IMG/VR virus record: IMGVR_UViG_3300035670_000458
Span: 1 to 42,782 of that record
Source: a virus
Direction: 5' to 3' (one strand)
DNA length: 42,782 bases
Under the pieces are notes generated by a model. It searched no databases and was not told where the DNA came from. It saw only the letters and a program-made list of their open reading frames with translations. Shown one piece after another: positions 32,434 through 39,900 of the stretch; positions within the stretch are counted from its first letter, which is position 1; each line of letters opens with the position of its first letter. A program made the position numbers and the translations under genes.

Positions 32434-32653
32434 TATTTTCGTATTTGGGTACCGAATCATCGGAGGCGATTATACTTAGTGGCTGGCACAGAACCCCGCC
32501 TTGATAATCTTTGTTTATATACACGACTGATTCTGTCTCTATGCTTCTTAAAGAGGGATGCCTGTCTTCATCAGGAAGATATTCAATTTTTTTGTTCGGT
32601 ATGTGCTCATTTGGTAAATTTACATGCGTTATCGTAATTTTTGGATTCAACAT
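32342..32653 (-). CDS. Hypothetical protein convergent with the CI-like gene (103 aa)
   Basis: ATG 32653 (MLNPKITITHVNLPNEHIPNKKIEYL) has AAGGAGTG upstream. The first 70 residues look like a normal soluble protein; the last 31 are read antisense to the end of the CI-like gene (overlap of 92 bp). It is the only minus-strand gene in the lysogeny region. It may be a real small gene or one whose original 3' end was replaced during a rearrangement. Confidence 0.5.
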   Translation of the reverse strand: MLNPKITITHVNLPNEHIPNKKIEYLPDEDRHPSLRSIETESVVYINKDYQGGVLCQPLSIIASDDSVPKYENIIYWVCASWLSNHLQYPYSESKETCCQVFL

Positions 32654-32664
32654 AAACAACACAC

Positions 32665-32689
32665 TCCTTAAATAAAATTTTTGAAAGGA
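32665..32689 (+). promoter_or_regulatory. Hairpin hiding the ribosome binding site of the first coiled-coil gene
   Basis: TCCTTAAA pairs with TTT-(ga)-AAGGA, leaving a 7-base loop. The right arm is the Shine-Dalgarno AAAGGA that serves ATG 32699. A related hairpin precedes the next gene. Confidence 0.5.
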
Positions 32690-32698
32690 CTTGATAAT

Positions 32699-32974
32699 AT
32701 GGATAACGAAACTTTTAAATTTTTAGAACAATTAGCTGCAAAAATGGATGCAGGATTCAATAAGGTAAATGAAAAAATTGATAGTTTGGAAACCAAAGTT
32801 CAAAAAGTTCAACTTGAGATTGAAAACAAAATAAATCCCAAGCTTGACACCCTTTTCGAGGAGGTTATCGGAATCAAGGAAAAACTTGTTAAACACGACT
32901 CTCGATTCGATGCCATAGAATCAAAGATTGAATCACAGGACTTTGAAATTAAGGTACTTAAAAAAGCTAAATAA
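32699..32974 (+). CDS. Coiled-coil protein (91 aa)
   Basis: ATG 32699 (MDNETFKFLEQLAAKMDAG) follows AAAGGA by nine bases; a TTG at 32681 overlaps that site and is unlikely. The protein is one long coiled coil with repeated hydrophobic heptads (NKVNEKIDSLETKVQKVQLEIENK), ending EIKVLKKAK. Small coiled-coil proteins of this form are frequent in Clostridia and their prophages; their role is unknown. It is followed by a similar, shorter gene ending LLKRAK, so the two may be distant duplicates. Confidence 0.7.
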   Translation: MDNETFKFLEQLAAKMDAGFNKVNEKIDSLETKVQKVQLEIENKINPKLDTLFEEVIGIKEKLVKHDSRFDAIESKIESQDFEIKVLKKAK

Positions 32975-32991
32975 TACATAAAAAATACACT

Positions 32992-33013
32992 CCTTAAATA
33001 GATATTTGAAAGG
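32992..33013 (+). promoter_or_regulatory. Hairpin before the second coiled-coil gene
   Basis: CCTTAAATA and TATTT-(ga)-AAGG pair across a two-base turn, with the same two-base bulge as the hairpin at 32665. It takes up an AAAGG box; the AGG actually nearest the start (33015-33017) lies just outside the stem. Confidence 0.45.
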
Positions 33014-33025
33014 CAGGTAAAGCGA

Positions 33026-33253
33026 ATGGAACAAATATTGAAAGAAATATTAGCAAAACTTGGAGAACTGCAAGCAGGTCAAGAGCGAATAGAAACTAAA
33101 CTTGATGCTGTGTATGACCAAACTGCAATTTTAACCGAATTCAGAACAGAAGTTAATTCCAAGCTTGAAAATTTGCAAAGCGACTTAACTACTCTTGAAG
33201 CTATTTCGGGTAAAAACTTAAATGACATTGCTTTGTTAAAACGAGCTAAATGA
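33026..33253 (+). CDS. Coiled-coil protein (75 aa)
   Basis: ATG 33026 follows CAGGTAAAG. The 75 residues are helical heptads (EQILKEILAKLGELQAGQERIETKLDAV, then EVNSKLENLQSDLTTLEAISG) ending IALLKRAK. The layout resembles the preceding gene and similar spacer sequences (ACACTCCT) lie before both. A structural or regulatory oligomer is possible; no function can be assigned. Confidence 0.7.
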   Translation: MEQILKEILAKLGELQAGQERIETKLDAVYDQTAILTEFRTEVNSKLENLQSDLTTLEAISGKNLNDIALLKRAK

Positions 33254-33322
33254 CACATAACACACTCCTAATATAAATTGATGAACATTGATAAAAGAAT
33301 AATTTTTGGCCCTGAACAGTGT

Positions 33323-33338
33323 CCCCTTTAGGAAGGGG
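33323..33338 (+). promoter_or_regulatory. Hairpin masking the ribosome binding site of the 44-residue gene
   Basis: CCCCTT (33323-33328) pairs perfectly with AAGGGG (33333-33338) across a 4-base loop. The right arm is the GGGGG ribosome binding site for GTG 33350. Confidence 0.6.
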
Positions 33339-33349
33339 GTGATACATAC

Positions 33350-33484
33350 GTGAATAAAAAACAAACATCAAAGAAAGTTGCGTCAACAGCTTCTAAGATA
33401 TTAAAAGATAAACGATTTAGCGATTCAGCTAAGACGGTTGCAGGTTCAGCTTTGTCGCAAACCAAAACAAATAAGAATAAATAA
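33350..33484 (+). CDS. Small basic protein (44 aa, KKQTSKKVAS type)
   Basis: GTG 33350 begins MNKKQTSKKVASTASKILKDKRF and ends SALSQTKTNKNK. This Lys/Ser/Ala-rich layout, with a KVAS-TAS helix and a TVAGSALSQ helix, matches a small protein type I know from many bacterial and phage genomes with unknown role. AAGGGGGTG precedes the start but is held in a hairpin. The gene is bracketed by 11-bp inverted repeats. Confidence 0.7.
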   Translation: MNKKQTSKKVASTASKILKDKRFSDSAKTVAGSALSQTKTNKNK

Positions 33485-33596
33485 TTAATACATAAATTAT
33501 ACATTTTAATACTGTTCAGGGTCAATATGTATCGAAAACTAAACATAAAAAATACACTCCTCAAAATAAAATAAATATTTTTCATTGGTAATATAT

Positions 33597-33605
33597 GGGG
33601 GGGGG
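33597..33605 (+). repeat. Nine-G homopolymer
   Basis: An uninterrupted run of nine G in AT-rich DNA. Such runs slip easily during replication. It lies upstream of the TPR-recombinase promoter and directly before a GTG codon. Confidence 0.9.
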
Positions 33606-33681
33606 TGAATAGTACTATAACAACGTTTGCGACTAATGCAAACATAATATTATAATTTCAGAACCGTTTCAAGCCTTTTTT

Positions 33682-33733
33682 CGACAAAATTTTCCGACAA
33701 ATTACGACAACAAGATTCGACAAATTACGACAA
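33682..33733 (+). promoter_or_regulatory. Five CGACAA boxes upstream of the TPR-recombinase promoter
   Basis: CGACAA starts at 33682, 33695, 33705, 33718 and 33728, so spacings alternate 13, 10, 13, 10 bp, a 23-bp direct repeat. On the minus strand two boxes read TTTGTCGAA, which matches the published Spo0A box. The boxes lie upstream of a predicted promoter. Confidence 0.6.
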
Positions 33734-33754
33734 AACATTGCCGGAAACAACAGG

Positions 33755-33782
33755 TTGATTTTTTACAAACATTGTGTATTCT
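33755..33782 (+). promoter_or_regulatory. Predicted promoter for the TPR protein and recombinase
   Basis: -35 TTGATT (33755-33760), 16-bp spacer, -10 TATTCT (33777-33782). Start would fall near 33789, 15 bases before the ATG of the TPR gene. Moderate match to consensus. Confidence 0.45.
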
Positions 33783-33803
33783 TGAAGTGAGGAGGTGTTT
33801 AAT

Positions 33804-34505
33804 ATGCAGATAAAAAAGATTTTAGCGTTAATATCAGTTCCCGCAACTTTTACTCAAATGCAGAGACATTGTTTTTGTTTAGAAGCGACCTCCAGCTCAG
33901 GCATTGAAATTGAAATTTTAAAGAATAAGCTCGATTCATCTTTAACTTGGTTGAATGTAATAATGACCTCAGGAAGCTTTTTACTCTCCGTTGTCGGAAT
34001 TCTTTTGGCCTTAATTGGTTTCATCAATTTGACCAAAGCACATAAAATTGTAGACAAAAGGATTAAAGGGAAATTGGAAGAACTTAAACTCCATTTTGCG
34101 GATGAATTTTCAAAAGTGCAGGAAGCCACCCAAAAGATGATCGCCGGCTACACTTGCCAAACTCAAGGGGATGTTGACAGAGCAATCGAATTATACACAT
34201 CCGCCGTAAAAATTTTTCCGCAAGTTTTTAACGGATATACATCATTAGGATATGCGTACCATCAAAAACAAAACTATCCGTCAGCCTTGTTAGCTTTTAA
34301 CAAAGCTGCGGAACTTTTCCCTAAAAGAATCGAAAGTTATAACGATTTGGCCAGAATATATGCTCTTCTGAACAACAAGGCCGAATGTGTTAAGAATATA
34401 AAGAAAATGGCAGCTATAGACGTTAATTCAAAAGGATTTATAATAAACGACAACACCCTAACATCTTTGCTGACAATGATTGAGATAGATGATTTATATA
34501 GTTAA
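33804..34505 (+). CDS. Membrane-anchored TPR protein
   Basis: ATG 33804 follows GAGGAGG by eight bases; GTG 33795 would overlap that site. The 233-residue protein has a short hydrophobic N-terminus, a clear membrane helix at about residues 48-75 (WLNVIMTSGSFLLSVVGILLALIGFI), and a linker helix. Two or three tetratricopeptide units follow at about 120-190 (GDVDRAIELYTSAVKIFPQVFNGYTSLGYAYHQKQNYPSALLAFNKAAELFP). It is probably a bitopic protein with TPR part in the cytoplasm. It overlaps the region just before the recombinase start and is likely expressed in the lysogen, so a conversion or exclusion role is possible but unproven. Confidence 0.75.
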   Translation: MQIKKILALISVPATFTQMQRHCFCLEATSSSGIEIEILKNKLDSSLTWLNVIMTSGSFLLSVVGILLALIGFINLTKAHKIVDKRIKGKLEELKLHFADEFSKVQEATQKMIAGYTCQTQGDVDRAIELYTSAVKIFPQVFNGYTSLGYAYHQKQNYPSALLAFNKAAELFPKRIESYNDLARIYALLNNKAECVKNIKKMAAIDVNSKGFIINDNTLTSLLTMIEIDDLYS

Positions 34506-34515
34506 AGGAGATTAT

Positions 34516-36051
34516 ATGAAAGCGGCAATATATGCAAGATACTCAAGCGACAATCAAAGAGAAGAATCCATCGAAGCCCAAATAAGAGCAATACAAGAAT
34601 ACAGTCAACGCAATCAAATACACATAGTTAAAATTTACACTGATGAAGCCAAGTCAGCTACTACAGACAACAGGCCTCAGTTTTTGCGAATGGTTAATGA
34701 TAGCAAACTCGGTCTTTTTGAGGCCGCTATTGTACATAAACTTGACAGGTTTGCCCGTAACCGTTATGACTCTGCACACTATAAAAAAATGCTTAAAGAT
34801 AACGGAGTAAAGCTTATATCCGTGTTAGAAAATCTTGATGATTCTCCCGAATCTATTATTTTGGAAAGTATGTTACAGGGGATGGCCGAATACTATTCCG
34901 CAAACTTGTCTCGTGAGGTCATGAAAGGGATGCGGGAAACTGCATATAAGGGAAAACACAACGGTGGAATTCCGCCCTTAGGATACGGGATTAATCTCGA
35001 CAAAACTTATCATATCATAGAAAACGAAGCTAAGACAGTTAGCATCATTTTTGAGCGTTTTTTATTGGGGCAGGGTTATCAATCTATCGCTAACGAATTA
35101 AACGGGTCAGGAAAAACAACCAAGCAGGGGAAACAATTTAAAAAGAATACAATTCGGGATATTCTCTTGAATGAAAAATACACCGGTACATATGTATTTA
35201 ATAGAAGAGCAGACGGGAAAACCTTAAACAAAATTAAGCCTGATGAGGAGATCATCCGGGTAGAAAACGCATTGCCGGCAATAATAACGAAAGAACAGTT
35301 CGAGAAGACTCAGAATCGTATAAACGGACAAAAAACAGGAAGGAGAATAAGAGTTATGCATTATTTATTAACAGGAAAATTATTTTGTGGGGAGTGCAAT
35401 AAACATTATACCGGAGCGGGACACGTAAAAGGCCGTGACAGGTCCGACGATAACCCGACAAAATATTACAGGTACGCATGCACAGGAAAAAAGGGAGGCT
35501 GTCAGAATAAGCCTGTTCGAAAAGAAACAATTGAAGACGCCGTGATAAATGAAATAAAAGATAAAATATTAAACGACGAGAAGATCCCGATGTGGGTTGA
35601 ACAGTTGCTGGAGAAAATTAAAGAATCCAAATCCGAAAATACAAACAGGATATCGGAAATTGGAAAAGAAATTACAAAGTTAAAAAATCAAATAGATAAG
35701 GATTTTCAGTTGTATTATGATGATTTAATGGATAAAACTATTCTCGCCGAAAAAGTAAATACAAAGAAAGAAAAAATTTCTTTGTTGGAAAACGAATTAA
35801 TAATCTTAAACACGAGAAACTATGCTCCAAATAAAGACATGATTATAGCATATTTGCATACTATGAAAAATAACCTTGAGTCCGGAGATGTGAACCGGCA
35901 ACAAAAGGTTATTGATACATTAGTACAATGCGTTGTCGTCTACCCTGACCGAATCGATATAGATATCGGAATAGACGATTCAGGGGACAGTGATAAGGGT
36001 ACTGGAGGCGAGCCACTCCTAACCCTATCACTGTCCATTTTAAGACCTTAA
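34516..36051 (+). CDS. int: Large serine recombinase (phage integrase)
   Basis: ATG 34516 (MKAAIYARYSSDNQREESIEAQ) follows AAAGGAG; an earlier frame start at 34489 lies inside the TPR gene. The resolvase domain spans residues 1-145 with the catalytic Ser in the Y-x-R-x-S motif (S10) and conserved HKLDRFARN. The recombinase domain follows (about 160-260: PPLGYGINLDKTYHIIENEA, then GTYVFNRRADGK). A zinc ribbon has LFCGECNKHYTGAGHVKG and YACTGKKGGCQNKPV, with a coiled coil after it. The last 20 residues (GTGGEPLLTLSLSILRP) look unlike the rest and are coded by an inverted repeat. It integrates and, with a directionality factor not identified here, excises the phage. Confidence 0.92.
   Translation: MKAAIYARYSSDNQREESIEAQIRAIQEYSQRNQIHIVKIYTDEAKSATTDNRPQFLRMVNDSKLGLFEAAIVHKLDRFARNRYDSAHYKKMLKDNGVKLISVLENLDDSPESIILESMLQGMAEYYSANLSREVMKGMRETAYKGKHNGGIPPLGYGINLDKTYHIIENEAKTVSIIFERFLLGQGYQSIANELNGSGKTTKQGKQFKKNTIRDILLNEKYTGTYVFNRRADGKTLNKIKPDEEIIRVENALPAIITKEQFEKTQNRINGQKTGRRIRVMHYLLTGKLFCGECNKHYTGAGHVKGRDRSDDNPTKYYRYACTGKKGGCQNKPVRKETIEDAVINEIKDKILNDEKIPMWVEQLLEKIKESKSENTNRISEIGKEITKLKNQIDKDFQLYYDDLMDKTILAEKVNTKKEKISLLENELIILNTRNYAPNKDMIIAYLHTMKNNLESGDVNRQQKVIDTLVQCVVVYPDRIDIDIGIDDSGDSDKGTGGEPLLTLSLSILRP
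35985..36036. other. Imperfect inverted repeat at the recombinase 3' end: attP or terminator
   Basis: Left arm GGACAGTGATAAGGGT (35985-36000) and right arm ACCCTATCACTGTCC (36022-36036) are complementary except for one unpaired base, separated by 21 bases. Total span 52 bp, the size expected of a serine-integrase attP with dyad arms. A terminator shared by the convergent recombinase and endolysin genes is the main alternative. Confidence 0.45.
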
Positions 36052-36656
36052 TTCACAATATTAGCCATGTTTAAAATCAATTTGCGAACATACTCACCTT
36101 TACACGTTTTTCCGTCCTGCGCATTTAACAACCAATACTCCGGAGAACTTACTACCTGCTTTTCACGCAGCACCTTGAGAGCGGCCATAAGCTTTTTGTC
36201 TCCTAAATTGATATCCGATAACACAGCACACATCGGAAAGAACTTACCGGGGCACTCGGTATTAACTAATTGAGAATGAGGCATAACAATAACTTTACCC
36301 GGGAATCGTTTCAAATGGAAATGAACCCGTTCCATCAAGGCATTATATTGTGCCGGAGGCATCCCGATTCGTGTTGAGTAATTACCTTCGCAGCATATTC
36401 CATAACTGCGGCTGTTGTACCCCTGACATTGCGCTCCTATGTTATCTCCTCTCATGATATACACATCACCGTTTTTTGCAATATATTCGTTGTAACCGGC
36501 ACAGTTCCACCCGTTAGCTTTGTGATCATCATTGCATTGTTCCCATGAATAATTATCAGCTTCCGCATGGTGGAGAATAAGATACTTAACAGCCGATAAA
36601 TCTAATGGAATTAAAGGTTTGGTAGGATTTAGTTTGTCCGTAATATTAAATATCAT
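36048..36656 (-). CDS. N-acetylmuramoyl-L-alanine amidase endolysin
   Basis: The 202-residue protein is an amidase_2/PGRP-type enzyme. Zinc ligands are expected from ILHHAEA (H29/H30), VMPHSQL and the late TECPGKFFP (Cys). GYNEYIAKNGDVYIMRGDNIGAQC is the substrate-face pattern. It cleaves the bond between N-acetylmuramic acid and L-alanine in the wall. The C-terminal 50 residues (KKLMAALKVLREKQVVSSPEYW and following) form a small helical part that may bind the wall. AAGGAGG lies in the end of the holin gene, and the genes overlap as ATGA. It is the last gene of the late operon and converges on the recombinase gene. Confidence 0.9.
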   Translation of the reverse strand: MIFNITDKLNPTKPLIPLDLSAVKYLILHHAEADNYSWEQCNDDHKANGWNCAGYNEYIAKNGDVYIMRGDNIGAQCQGYNSRSYGICCEGNYSTRIGMPPAQYNALMERVHFHLKRFPGKVIVMPHSQLVNTECPGKFFPMCAVLSDINLGDKKLMAALKVLREKQVVSSPEYWLLNAQDGKTCKGEYVRKLILNMANIVN

Positions 36657-36871
36657 TTTCTTCCAACCTCCTTACAGTTTGCCCGATTTGCAGATAGAAT
36701 GCCGTGACCGTTACCAAAAACATAACCCAAACACGCTGTTATGAGTCCAACAGTCGCTTCACTGCTAATGCTTTTCATACTTCCGAGTATCATTGCCGCA
36801 AGAATCACCAGCACACACACTATAAGTTTTGTCAACTCGCCCACACTGATATTTTGCTTGATTTCGGACAT
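36653..36871 (-). CDS. Holin-like membrane protein
   Basis: ATG 36871 (MSEIKQNISVGELTKLIVC) with GGAGGTG upstream gives 72 residues; a longer frame from 36922 has no site. Two membrane helices are visible: TKLIVCVLVILAAMILGSM and ATVGLITACLGYVFGNGHGI, joined by a short polar turn, followed by a charged tail. Small size, two helices and overlap with the endolysin gene fit a class II holin. Sequence family is not certain. Confidence 0.75.
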   Translation of the reverse strand: MSEIKQNISVGELTKLIVCVLVILAAMILGSMKSISSEATVGLITACLGYVFGNGHGILSANRANCKEVGRK

Positions 36872-36889
36872 AATACACCTCCAATTTTT

Positions 36890-36913
36890 AAGGGCCGGAA
36901 TAATCCGACCCTT
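36890..36913. terminator. Hairpin after the giant virion gene
   Basis: AAGGGCCGG and CCGACCCTT pair with one mismatch across a 6-base loop, just past the stop codon at 36919. There is no T run on the minus strand, so it may be a processing or weak pausing site. Confidence 0.4.
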
Positions 36914-36918
36914 CAGAA

Positions 36919-39900
36919 TCATTTTTTCATTTTCTTCTGTATATACTCTTTGATGATGTATTCCCTTGCTGTTTCATGAGATTTTTTTACGATATCACTT
37001 AAAATTTTAGCCTTAACCTCAAACTCATTATCGGTACCCGACAATTTTTTATACTCATCGGATGCAATAACCTTACCCGCCGTCTCCGTTAATAACTTCC
37101 CGCTAAGCTTCTGATAATTAATATACTGCTGCGCATCAAGCGTTAACGGATACGTAGTCCCCTGATAAGTCCACCGTATAACATCATCAGCAACGGCAGG
37201 CAGCACGTTAACATTATTCGTTTGAGCGAACACCTTCGAGATTTCCGTTTGCACAGGATTTTTTTCAACATCTTTCAGGAATAACGGATTAATCATAACA
37301 TTCACAACATTATTAGCATCGTCATAACGTTTAATTTTATCCCCGTAGACATCGACTTGTACCGGCAATGTTCTGCTAAACCCGGGTAACTTGCTTATGT
37401 ATTGTTTTACTATCTGCTTAACAGGATTCGGATCATACACCTCTCTTACATATTCATCCGATATATCAGATAATTGCCGGATAAATGTCGGTTCAGTTTG
37501 CCCGATTGCACTCCTAAACAATTTCGTTAAAGCAGTATTAACACTACCGTTAGACCCTCCGACAGAAGCTATAATATCAACAGCATTACGCATGAATGAC
37601 AATCTTACAAAAGTATTTCCTGCAGCGTCAAACCCTGCTCCGATGGAAGCTAAAAACCCCGCCTTGTCTTTCGACTTTTTGTAAGCATCAACACCCATAG
37701 CCAGAACTCCACCTATCGGTTGTAAAGAATCAAAACTATACCATTTCCCGCCTATTTTAATCGAATAAGCTTGACTTGTGGCTTTTTCATGCTGCCTGAC
37801 CCGTTCCCGTTTATCCTCTCCACCTGCAGCCAGCCCTAAAGCCGCTAACACACCTCCAAGCAAAGCAATTCCCGTTCCGGTCAAACTCCTTGCAAGCCTG
37901 TCAACAAACACCTTTTGGTCAAACTCGCCCTCAGCGATTTTCTTTATTCTCCTGTTATTACTAAGCTTCCCGAGTTCGGACAAAGCTTTTCCCATGCCGA
38001 CCGGAGTATAATCCAACAACTTGTCAAACACATTAGCCGGAGTTTGAGTAAACGGAACAACTATATCACCGACAATACCCGCAGCATCTTTAATTTTTGT
38101 CAATCTCTTAGCAAGCTCGCTGTTATTCTGAAATACCCTATCCATAGCATACAACTTGGCAAGCATATCGACATCGGCATCAGGCTTATTCAATCCCCTA
38201 ATTTTCATCAATTCCTTAAGCCGCATATTATAAGCAGCTTCAAAAAATGGCCTGTCCCCAAACTTCAGAAAAGTTTTAACGGCATTATCCAAAAAATTTA
38301 AAGTGTCGTTGTCAAATACTCGCCCTTTCCTCAATTCGTATCTTCCGCCCGTAATACTCACAAGCTGATTTTTACCAAGGTCATATCTTTCATTCATGTT
38401 TGCAGTATTAACCAACTGAAATGTCTTCAGGTTTTTCACAATCTCTTTCCAAGACATCTGACGATTAAATTGTTTCTCAAAAGAATACTGCAGGTCCAAA
38501 ACACTTTCTTTAACCCCCGTCTTCAACCCCTCAGCCTGCCACTTAGCTTTTTCAACCGGATTAAACAAAGTAGTCCTTTCGCTCCCCCTTATTTTACTCA
38601 GAAAAGCATCAATCGGAGCTCCAAACAGATCCTTTAAATTTTCGGTTGAATTCAAAATAACGTTCCCTGCAATATTCCGAATATTAGTTTTAGGGTTTAA
38701 TAGCAGCCAAATTCTCTGAAGCCCCTTAATCTTATCCCTAACATTAGCAGGAACCTTATTTGACATGATCAGCTCAATCTTATCCGTAAGCATCCGATAT
38801 AAATAACTGTCCGGTTGTAGCAGATTTCTAGCTTCAACAGCTTTAATAATCGCCTCAATATCTTCATTTTCCAAAACAGGCAAATTATTTTTTTGCTTAA
38901 TAATATCCCTGATAGCCGGGATTGAATAAGCATCAAGATTAATCAATTCCATAACCTTATCAACCATTCGTTTCCTTACCTTAGGACTTGCAGCCTTGAG
39001 CATACCCTTTAATATTCGTTCTCTCGCTAAAGTTGCTTGCTCATCAAATACTTTTTTTGCAATCGTAGCCACCTTTTCAGCATCCGCCTGACTGATATTA
39101 ATCTTATCCTTAAGAGCTGCAATAAAAGCATCCCTCACAAATTCCGTCTTATTTTTCCCAAGTTTGACCAACTCATGTATTCTTATACCTGCAGTTCTTA
39201 TCAAGGTCCTTATCTTCGGGTCCAACTTATCATTAACCCGGTTAGAATAATTCTGATTAAGAAAAATATCCGCATTAACAACCGAGTCAATAAATTTAAC
39301 TGCATTAGCTTCCCTGTCAGCAGCAGAAGCAGGCCGCACCCTATACACCTGCTCCAAATAGTTTTCGGCATATTCTTTTTTCCACGTCTTGAACTTATTA
39401 TCCACATAGTTAGCCAAAACATTAATCTCATCATCCGTAAACTCTTGAAGCTTTGCCTCGGCCTTCAAAAACTCGACAATATTAACTCTTTGCTGTGCCC
39501 CCGTAGCATAATAATTTTTCACCATATCCGAAAGCTTATAATCAAGCTTCTTCATAACCTTCTTAATTGCAATATCCGCAGTTTTTTCGGAAAATGGCGG
39601 CTTAGTCCCCTTACCAAAATACTCTTCCAAAATATCAAGAGCGAAAGTATCATCCGAATAAAATTCCCTAACTATCTTCTTTGCCTCCTGCCAAACCTTA
39701 TCAGACACATCTTTATTTTTTACCGCATCAAGAAACTCTTGGATCTTATCAGGAGGTATCTTTTTAGGAATGTCCTTCTCATCAACTTGTTCCCTAAACT
39801 TAGCATACAATTCATTGACCATCTGCATTACAACATCTTTTTCTTTTGCTTTTGGGCCTTTCAAAGTCTTCTTAATTTTTTCAGCAAGCAGCTCAGCAGG

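Larger units (their letters stand above)
33310..33521. repeat. 11-bp inverted repeats flanking the 44-residue gene
   Basis: CCCTGAACAGT at 33310-33320 and its exact complement ACTGTTCAGGG at 33511-33521 bracket the small gene at 33350-33484. They could be ends of a small inserted element or a long-range RNA pairing. Confidence 0.6.
33485..33803 (+). other. Intergenic control region before the TPR-recombinase operon
   Basis: Apart from the sites listed separately (inverted repeat arm, G tract, CGACAA boxes, promoter), the stretch holds one copy of the ACACTCCT spacer motif (33554-33561) and a 16-codon frame from GTG 33606 directly after the G tract. I do not call the latter a gene. A minus-strand open frame across 33328-33645 has no supporting site. 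Confidence 0.5.

Noticed and set aside
33328-33645. Minus-strand 105-codon frame opposite the 44-residue gene
   Set aside because: It lies antisense to a better supported gene and control sites, and I see no start signal for it.
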